From: Lunularia cruciata
Taxonomy: Eukaryota > Streptophyta > Marchantiopsida > Lunulariales > Lunulariaceae
Length of the DNA stretch: 64,000 nucleotides
Direction of reading: 5' to 3'
NCBI GenBank assembly: GCA_948567375.1
Contig: OX419760.1
Span: 8,556,001-8,620,000 of the forward strand
Shown: piece after piece, positions 56,589 through 64,000 of the stretch
How positions within the stretch are numbered: position 1 is the stretch's first letter
Layout: each line of letters begins with the position of its first letter
Translations under genes and position numbers: made by a program
The notes under the pieces: generated by a model
What the model was told of the DNA's origin: nothing
The model's input: the letters and a program-made list of their open reading frames with translations, nothing else
Database searches by the model: none

Positions 56589-57330
56589 TGTAATACCAAG
56601 AGCTAGCCATATGATCTAGATGTGAAATTCGGTTTGGTAACATCTAGAATGATGTTATACATGATGGTCAAAATAGATCAGATAGAAGTATCACCAAAAG
56701 AGTACTTCTACTAATAGAGCAGAACCGAAATAGACTTCAAAACCTTAGATCCAATAGCTAGACATATGATTTAAAGGTGGGAATTGGTTTGGTAACATCT
56801 GGAAAGATGTTACACATTATGTACTAAACAGATCAAAAAGAGGTATCACCAAAAGTGGATTTATATTAATAGAGTAAGAACCAAAATATGCCTGAAATCT
56901 TTGAAGACAATTTTGGAGGCCTAAACGGATGAATTAGGCCTTGAAAATGTGTACATTCTCCCCCCATAATGGAGGAAAGGTTGGCCTTCCCTCCCCTTGG
57001 TTTGTCTCGTCGAGAGTTTTCCAACAGTACCCTTACTCACATGATTCTGAGACTCCTACAGGAAGATTCCCTAAAAGATTCCCTCTGGTTGGTCAAAGCT
57101 TGTTTAACCAACCAGATATGACCTAGACCGATATGTCACCCATCCAAATAAGTAATCCAAGGGTGGAGCTTGCTGACATGTCACCTATCTGTGTGCCTAA
57201 TCCTATGGTAGAGCCTCCTTGGAGTAGATCCTCTTTGTCTATATAATAAAGAGAAGGTGCTCCTTTGGGGCACCGAATGTTGAGTGTATAATTTGTGTTT
57301 TCTCTCTTCTCTTGTCCTCGGAGTATTACA
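56589..57330 (+). repeat. Solo LTR inside the LINE (742 bp)
   Basis: Begins TGTAATACC and ends GGAGTATTACA, so its ends are an 8-base perfect inverted pair (TGTAATAC and GTATTACA). It is flanked by AAGAG at 56584-56588 and 57331-57335. Removing it with one AAGAG rejoins the LINE protein (SGKDASS before, WILARPS after). A TATA-like CTATATAATA lies near 57238. No internal retroelement sequence is present. The orientation is uncertain; plus is assumed from the TATA box. It matches no other LTR in the window. Confidence 0.92.
56595..56885 (+). repeat. Two imperfect 135-bp tandem units in the solo LTR
   Basis: 56595-56730 and 56745-56885 align throughout (both have GGTTTGGTAACATCT and GTATCACCAAAAG). 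This is typical of U3 enhancer duplications. Confidence 0.8.
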
Positions 57331-59823
57331 AAGAGCTTGCATCCTTGCCGGAGCAAGAGCAAAGATGTGCTCTAGTAGCCTGAGGAATGGACGATTCGAC
57401 TAAGAGAGAATGTAATGTATGCTCACACTGTCGCTCCATCAAGGAAGACTATAAACCTCTAGTCCAATCTGACGATAGTGAAGCAAAAAGTGGAAAATCC
57501 TCTCGTGCTCAAGGGGATAGACTATCTCTTGTCTGCCGCAATAACGCATGGAAAGAATAGGATCCTCCCTCCACCTTTGTCACATAAGTCTCCAAAACCG
57601 GCCTATCAACAACCACAAAACGAGAGGAAAGTAGGGGTGCCAAGAGAGCCCAACTACCCAAAAATGCTATAGGTGTCATCTCCTCCATAGAAAGCAAGCC
57701 AATCCCACCACATGAGATCGGCAGAGCCGTCTGTCTACGTGCCAAATCCCCTGTCACACACTCAAAAGTCCCTAGTCCAATAATATCACCAAAGACTCCC
57801 ATAATCCTCCTATCAAATGCTCCCAAACGTGATAGGAAGGATGGTGAGGGGGGCATTGTACGGATGAGGTAGGATGTTCGACGAGCAATATTGGAAGAGG
57901 GTATACCAAATGCCACATGCGGATCTCCTAATAATGGAAGGTCATCTACATGGAGAACATCCTCTGCAAGGGCAACGTCTAGGAAGCATGTGACAAAATC
58001 CTCCGATACTATCGGCACTCCAAGAACACAAAGTCCATCTATAGATGTGATGCACCCCTGTAGAAGCTCAAGGTAGGGAGGGATACCTGGAGGGGACCAT
58101 GCTCTACACTTTGACACCTTGACTCTCAAGCCTACTAGATGTAGCTCGGTAGTCTAGTCAAAGGCCTGCCTAATCTGATCTACAGGGCCTACAATGTGTG
58201 TATCATCTACCAAGGAGTGAAATACACAACCTGGCATGGCCAAAGTAGTAGATAAGAGAGCTCTAAAGTGAGCCATGGCAAATAGGGGCCCCCCCAAAGG
58301 ATCTCCCTAACGTGTACCAACAGTTGACTCTAAGACGATGACTCTCTCTTGTGAACCACCATGTTGGTAGTAAAAAGAAACAAGAGAGCTGTAAAAAGAC
58401 TGCACAAAAGGAATGAGACTTGCCAAGGAACACCAGCCTCCCTAAGCTCTCTAAAGATGGATGCCCATGAGACACTATTAAAAGTGTTCTCAACATCCAC
58501 CTGTAGGACGACCCACTCTGGATGGATATCTAGGAGTGCTCTAATGCCAAGAGAAATAGCCTTACATCCACCAAGTGTAGCTACTCCAAACTGATGTGGA
58601 CTAAGGTGTTGTCGAAAGTGAGAATGATATTGAAGGACAATGGTATGACCAACCAATTGCAAAAAGATCTCTCCAATAGCAATCGGTCTAATACCTCCCA
58701 TGTCCTTCTCCATCGTGAGAAGTCGACTAGCACCTAACACCCGACTAACAGACATAGGAATGTCTCCTCTTGTTACTGCTACAGCCACCTAAAACAACTC
58801 GGTAAAACCACTAGAAGGATCATCTGCCTGGAAGCAATCTCTAAGGTGCTCATAAACCATCCATGATAAGCCTCCCAAGGAAAGGCGAGGGGCAGTGTAC
58901 AATGCTTGTGCAAGTAACGACCTATCAAGACATAAAGGCTGCTCAGGTTGATAATCTAAGACCTCTAGTGGTAGTCCCTCTACTGCTATAGTGAGCATAG
59001 GGAAGAGATAGTCTCATTAGTAGGACTTGCTATAGACAAAGGGTGTAGCGCTTGTGCTACTCTACTAAACTCTCTTGCCTAACCCAATGTCCTTCATCGT
59101 CATAATCAAGTGGACTCTGTGGTATCCTTTGGCAATGCCTATCTCCTAAATTGTGTAGCCCTAACAGACTCCTCCTGAAGGGCTGCCCAATCCCCCGCTC
59201 AAAATCAACTAAATCTAGCAGCCACCTCTTTATGCCTTGCACGTCCCCCTCTAACATAACAAAGACACTATCAAGGGAGTAAGAGAAATATGAACCATGC
59301 TAACTTGTCCAAGGAATCACGTGCCAAACCATCAAGTGGTAGGCAAAAAGCCTGTCTAGCCTCATCATAGAGTGTGTGGGGTAGCCTATAGAATAGACGT
59401 GGACATGGAAAACTAGTCTCAAATAACCCCAAAATGCAACCCGCTAGAGAAGCTAACCACTCCCACGACTCAATCGGTATCCCTGGAACGATCAACAAAT
59501 GAATAGAAGAAGCGTGTGTAATCTCAAATGTCACTACTGTCAATGTAGTAGCTTGTCTCATGTAGGCATCCCAAGTGGTCCAATCATAGTCCTTATGCAT
59601 CCTTCCCACATGGGTCTTTACCCTTTGTGAGGTAAAGCGTTGGTGACACATCGGGCATGGTGTATCCCAACCCGCTCTAAGCAACCCCACATAGGAAGGT
59701 GTAGCCATGGCTAGCACAAGAATAATGATAGTAACACATGTTGCTCTTCTTCATATCTCCCCATATCTGAAAAACCACAACCCCTCACATCCCAACTCAC
59801 ATAAGAAAACAATCTCTCCAAAC

Positions 59824-60080
59824 CCTAAAATTGATAACTCTCATAACTTTCAATTTCTATCTCCAAAGTTTTCAAACTAAATTCCCATGGAACTTAATCA
59901 TAAAAAGCAAGAGATTGGAAATGAAAATTCTCGACCCATCACTCTCAATGTATAATGATCACTCTAATCCCTAAAAAAAAACTAAAAATCCTCATAACTT
60001 TCTACTCCATTCTCCATAGTCTTCAATCTAGGTGCCAATGGAACCAAAATTGAAAAACAAAGAGAATTGACTCTTCACTC
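59824..60080 (-). repeat. Imperfect tandem repeat in the LINE 5' leader
   Basis: Two units of about 115 bases (59824-59950 and 59970-60080) share CTCATAACTTTC, CCATGGAAC/CCAATGGAAC and CACTC. They lie just upstream of the LINE frame and may be its promoter monomers. Confidence 0.6.
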
Positions 60081-60256
60081 AAGTGCTACGTGCTAGAGAA
60101 CCCTTAGAAAATATAGATATTGTCTCCTGTGTCTCCCTCTCTTCTCTTGTCTGCACACTCTCCCGTAGCTTCAGTGATCTCTAAGAGAATATCCAATGCA
60201 GGGATTATCACTAGTTCAACCAATCTATTACGTACTACTCAACTCGTTTTCTCACA

Positions 60257-60268
60257 TGGTATCAGAGC
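60257..60268 (+). other. Primer binding site of the copia element (tRNA-iMet)
   Basis: TGGTATCAGAGC is the exact complement of the initiator methionine tRNA 3' end used by most plant copia elements. Confidence 0.95.
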
Positions 60269-60492
60269 GATAAGTTTCAGAATTCCTTTTAGCTGCTAAT
60301 GGACATTTTAGCACACACACCATTTTTGAAATTCTAAGAGGCCTAAGTTTTACACACTAGTGTATCTGCAAAAATAAGAGCCCCTTGTTCCTACTCTGAA
60401 GAGTGTCTTTTTTCTCTGGGTTTTAGGAGATAATTTTCTCTTATATCCTTTGTTAGTTTGGGTTTTGGGAGAGAAATTCTCCACTATCCTCT

Positions 60493-61480
60493 GTGCATCA
60501 AATCATCATGTCCGCTATTGGTGTTAGTCCTGGTGTTGGTGCTCTTGTTGTTAGTGTTGGTGCTCCTACTAGTGTAATATTTGCTATTCCAGCCATACGA
60601 TTTGACTCAACCTTTGTCAAATTCAATGGCAATTATTTCCAATCTTGGAAACATTGTCTTGCACTCAAACTGAAGGTGGCTTCAATTTTTACAATTGTTG
60701 ATGGTATTGAAATTAAGATCACCTCAGTTGCTACTCTACCTGATTGGGAACATAGGAATCTTGTTGCTCTTAAAGCAATCAATTCAGCATTAGCTCCTGA
60801 GTTTGTTCCCACCATCAGTAGGCACATGTTGGCAAGTGAAGCATGGATGGATTTAACAACCATGTACAAAGGTACCGATGATGTCACAATCATGTACCTA
60901 CTGGACACTTTGATAAATTTGAAGATGCATTAAGGCACTAGTGTAGAAAAGCACATTACCAATTTTTGAGGAGTACTCCTCCAATTAGCTGCAGTGAACA
61001 ACCCAATCAATGACCAGCAGGTTAAGCTCTATTTGATGAGGTCTATGCCTTCTCGTTTCAAGGATGTTTTGCAATCATTGCAAACACAAAAGACACTACA
61101 TCTCTTTGGTATCATTGCTCTTCTTTTTCAAGAAGAGATCAGTATGAAGTATGAAGGTCTTGTAGAGCAAACAACTGCTCTAGCCGTCACACAAGGCTCT
61201 AAATCTTCTTACAGAAACTAAGGTAAAGGCAAGGGGAGCTGGAAGCATGAATCTCCTGGTTTTTCTGGTCAGAACTCTTTCAATAGACCTTTTGGTCAGA
61301 CCTCTTTTAACAGATTTTCTGGTCAGAATCCTTTCAGAAGACCTTCCGGTCAGAATCAGAGTTATTTATCTACATCTTCAGGAAGAAATTCCTTCAGACC
61401 TTCTATCATCTGTCACTAATGCTCAAAGAAGGGACATCACATCAAAGACTATTGCAAGCGCATTGCTGATGCAAGGGAGA
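60493..61480 (+). pseudogene. Copia gag
   Basis: Frame from about 60508 (MSAIGVSPGVGALVV). Gag core: FVKFNGNYFQSWKHCLALKL, SEAWMDLTTMYKGTDDVTIM, then stops, and VKLYLMRSMPSRFKDVLQSL. A Gln- and Phe-rich repeat based on SGQNSFNRP precedes the zinc knuckle at 61411-61455 (CSKKGHHIKDYC, with a stop inside the CxxC). Confidence 0.85.
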
Positions 61481-61569
61481 AAGGAGGCAAGGAACACCAT
61501 CACTCCAATGCTTCTACAACTCACTTCTCTTTGTACGATGTTAATGTTGTTCCTTCAGTCACTCAGGAC

Positions 61570-62050
61570 AAGAGATGGTACATCAACACTGTTGCTTCTT
61601 AGCACATGACCTACCAACAAACTTGTTTCCTAGTCTATAAAGCATACACACCACCTAGATAAGTTTACTTGGCTAATGGTTCCAACATTGCTATTCTAGG
61701 CAATGGGACAGTTTTAGTTAAGCTTGCTTGTCCAGGGAAGTCCTACATGCTAGAAGATGTTCTACATGTTCCTTTGTTGAACAAGAATCTCTATTCAGCA
61801 TTTCAGTTGAGCAAATCACATGGATCATTTCAATTAAAGGAAACCAGCATTTTCCTTTATGATGATCTGCAGAATATGATTGCATCTTGTCCTAAATTGG
61901 ATAATTTTTGGCTTTTGGGAGATTCCATTGAGCAACCTCAAGATGTTGCAGTCTCTACATCAACTCAACTACTAGAGCCATCTCAAGTTGCTGCAATCTC
62001 TATTCCAACCAGGGATGCATCTTCCGCTATTACTTCCCTTTGGCATTGAT
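61570..62050 (+). pseudogene. Copia protease and pre-integrase
   Basis: RWYINTVAS then a stop and HMT corresponds to the protease motif W-x-x-D-S-G-A-S-x-H-M-T, with the catalytic Asp changed to Asn. LANGSNIAILGNGTV and VLHVPLLNKNLYS follow. The GAG-pre-integrase motif LWH, stop, LGHIS closes the section. Confidence 0.8.
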
Positions 62051-63030
62051 GACTTGGGCACATCAGCAAGAATAGACTTCAACTTCTACAAGACAAAGAT
62101 CTGGTTGTTGGGATGGATAGGATCCATCCTCATTTTTTTCCTGTTTGCTCACCTTGTCTTCACAGCAAGCAAGCTCAAATTCCCTTACCTCGGGAAGGAG
62201 CTACTAGAGTCATTGTTCCATTGGCTCTCATCCATTCTGATGTTTGTGGTCCCATCTCTTCTGCTACCTACACTGGTTATAGATACTTTGTGACCATCAT
62301 TGATGATTACACAAGGTATACATTCTTGTATCTACTCAAGTTCAAACATGAAGTTTTTACTTGTTTCCAAGAATACGTGACCTATGCAGAGACTCAACTC
62401 AATCAAAAGGTTTGGGTGCTGCGCTTAGACAATGGTGGTGAATACAACTCTGCAGATTTTCATCTTTTCTGCAAAGGCAAAGGTATCATGCACCAATTCA
62501 ACACTCCACATACTCCTCAGCAAAATGGTGTTGTTGAGATAAAGAACAGAACATTGGTAGAAGCAGTCCGCACTATGTTATTTGAGTCTGAACTCCCCAA
62601 GCCTTACTAGGTAGAGGCACTACACACTGCCAACTTTCTGCAAAATTGAAGTCCTACCAAAGCCATCTCCTCCGAAGTCACACCCTTCCAACTCTGGTTT
62701 GTTATAAACCTAATCTATCCCTACTTTGCAATTTTTGGTTGCATTGCTTATGCACATGTTCCATCTTCTTCCAGATCTAAACTCTATTCTAAGTCTTCCA
62801 AGTGTATCTTCCTTGGTTGTGATCAGGATAGTAAAGCTTATAGAGTACAAAAAATATCTGATAACTCTATTTTTCTGTCAAGGGATGTTCAGTTTCAGGA
62901 ACATACCTACGCTCATGCACATAAACAATGTTCTGACACTCAGGATGTTCAACTGGACAATTTTCATTCCCTCTCTTGCTTCTAGTTCTCAGTCTACCCA
63001 CAGTCTATCCCCACCAACTCCTACTTAGTC
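62050..63030 (+). pseudogene. Copia integrase
   Basis: CSPCLHSKQAQIP is the end of the zinc-binding part. The core has LIHSDVCGPISSATYTGYRY (first Asp), VLRLDNGGEYNS (second Asp) and QQNGVVEIKNRT (Glu). The open part is 62113-62610. Beyond a stop it continues with TPFQLWF and KCIFLGCDQDSKAYRV, the usual integrase C-terminal region of copia. Confidence 0.88.
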
Positions 63031-63239
63031 ACCTCCTCTCCACAATCTTACAGCTCCAATAATTCCTTCTTCACTACAATCCTTACCTTCTAGTTCTGGC
63101 ATTCCACACAGGTCCTCAGGATCCTCTATCATAGTTTCGAGGAGATACTCGATAAGGCCAAAACCTCTACCTTCTCCAGATGCTGCCCAAGCACCTTCTG
63201 TACGTCAAGGCACCAGGGTTCGCACTCCAATTTGAAAAT

Positions 63240-64000
63240 ATGATGCATTGTTGGAGTCTGCTAATGCATTAAGCGTGCATTACTCTGCATCTGATCTTGA
63301 TCCTGACACTTATGAAGTTGCTATCGCTGGACCTGATTCCAGTAAATGGTGTGAGGCTATTCAAGATGAGCTTCAGTCCATGGAGAACAATCAAACATGG
63401 GTCATCATTGAGTTACCACTAGGTCGCAAGGCAGTCACCTCAAAGTGGATTTTTAAGAAGAAATACAATGCACAAGGGTTGATCCAAAGGTACAAGGCTA
63501 GACTTGTTGCTCGTGGTTTCTCTCAAGTTCCAGGTATTGACTACACAGATACCTACTCTCTTGTTGCCAAATTGACAACAATTCGCGTGTTGCTTCCTTA
63601 CTCAGCTCAGAATGATTTGGAAGTGCATGCTCTTGATGTCAAAACAACTTTCTCAATGGCACATTGATTGAGAAAAGCTACATGCACATTCCTCTTGGCT
63701 TGCTGACTCCTGACCAGCACAAGCAGCAACAAGCCACTAAACAAGGGCAATTTGTTTTACAGCTCTACAAGGCTTTGTATGGTCTCAAACAGTCAGCCCG
63801 ACAATGGTATCACAAGTTTGATCAGTTTTTACTAGGTTTGGGATTTCAGCACTCTAGAGCTGATTCTAATCTCTATATCTTCCATTCTCGTTCTCATTTT
63901 GTCATCTTACCTCTTTGTGTAGATGACTGCATCCTTGCCAGCAATAACCTTTCTCTTCTCCTCTCTATCAAAGAGTCTCTTAAACAGAGTTTTGAGATGA
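63240..64000 (+). pseudogene. Copia reverse transcriptase (partial)
   Basis: Begins near 63300 with DPDTYEVAIAGPDSSKWCEA and TSKWIFKKKYNAQG, then RYKARLVARGFSQVPGIDYT and ALDVKTTFSMAH (usually LDVKTAFLNG). A frameshift near 63660 leads to LYKALYGLKQSARQWYHKF and the catalytic CVDDCILAS at about 63918. The domain runs off the window before its thumb and RNase H. Confidence 0.9.

Larger units (their letters stand above)
55835..59717 (-). pseudogene. LINE polyprotein: zinc finger, RT, CCHC, endonuclease
   Basis: Starts near 59717 on the minus strand (MLAMATPSYVGLLRAG). A C2H2 finger follows, CPMCHQRFTSQRVKTHVGRM then H. The reverse transcriptase spans about 58790-57520, with GGIRPIAIGEIFLQLVG, HQFGVATLGGCKAI, VLQVDVENTFNSVSW and, in a shifted frame, QGDPLGG-like and LVDDTHIVG motifs. 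Beyond the solo LTR a CCHC (CECGSTLDATAVHMTRC, about 56470) precedes the endonuclease region (RADLYLV, VVDIVVTDPTRDT, FVPLALELYGTMD) and QRVSIALQRAMAG. It would nick DNA and prime reverse transcription at the nick. At least eight stops or shifts disable it. Confidence 0.85.
55697..60080 (-). mobile_element. LINE of the restriction-like-endonuclease type
   Basis: Minus-strand non-LTR retrotransposon. From the 5' end: tandem-repeat leader (59824-60080), one long broken frame (55835-59717), and a short 3' tail ending near 55697. The frame has an N-terminal C2H2 finger, a reverse transcriptase, a CCHC motif and a C-terminal endonuclease-like region, the layout of R2-like LINEs. The frame is interrupted by a solo LTR (56589-57330). 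A second, 5'-truncated copy is at 49814-49996. Confidence 0.85.
60084..64000 (+). mobile_element. Ty1/copia element, 5' part (continues past the window)
   Basis: The 5' LTR ends TCTCACA at 60256, directly before the primer site. Its start was not resolved and probably lies between 60080 and 60140, giving an unusually short LTR. Gag, protease, integrase and RT follow in that order; integrase before RT defines copia. Numerous stops and frameshifts show that it is inactive. The 3' end is outside the window. Confidence 0.85.

Overview
This window is repeat-dominated nuclear DNA from a land plant. I see one intact cellular gene, a four-exon methionine sulfoxide reductase A of the plant MSRA5 type at 52875-54870. 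Almost everything else is LTR retrotransposons, many nested in one another, plus one LINE. The lineage cannot be fixed from sequence alone. A large, repeat-rich genome, possibly a non-seed plant, is an inference only.

Layout. 1-1850: remains of a Ty3/gypsy chromovirus (integrase and chromodomain, + strand), split by an inverted fragment of 'family A'. 1851-8965: a decayed minus-strand Ty3/gypsy family (E). 9400-15900: decayed coiled-coil coding sequence on both strands (family D). 15960-18262: another chromovirus (C; LTR, gag, protease). 18262-48105: a nest. A family A element on the minus strand (A3, 41216-48105) abuts the LTR of a second family A copy (A1). A1's LTR is interrupted by element B (19650-41189, target duplication CTGAG). 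B's gag-pol is in turn interrupted by the best-preserved family A copy (A2, 25504-33311). 48106-52870: an E fragment, a LINE tail and otherwise unassigned sequence. 52875-54870: the msrA gene. 55697-60080: a minus-strand LINE with a restriction-like endonuclease domain, itself hit by a 742-bp solo LTR with target duplication AAGAG. About 60084-64000: the 5' part of a decayed Ty1/copia element that runs off the window.

The most unusual object is element B. Its LTRs are about 3.78 kb each, and each contains a long open reading frame of about 857 codons: an N-terminal globular region, an acidic and basic middle, and a long coiled coil. The frame lies between two TATA-like boxes and outside the gag-pol region. 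A decayed homologue occurs on the minus strand at 12500-15892, so this is a protein family and not a chance open frame.

Family A carries a second novelty: an extra zinc-knuckle frame upstream of gag, present in both copies that retain the leader. Both A and B have primer sites complementary to tRNA-Asp and integrases without a chromodomain. All elements here look dead. Most in-frame stops fit C-to-T change at CGA, CAA or CAG codons, as expected for silenced, methylated DNA.
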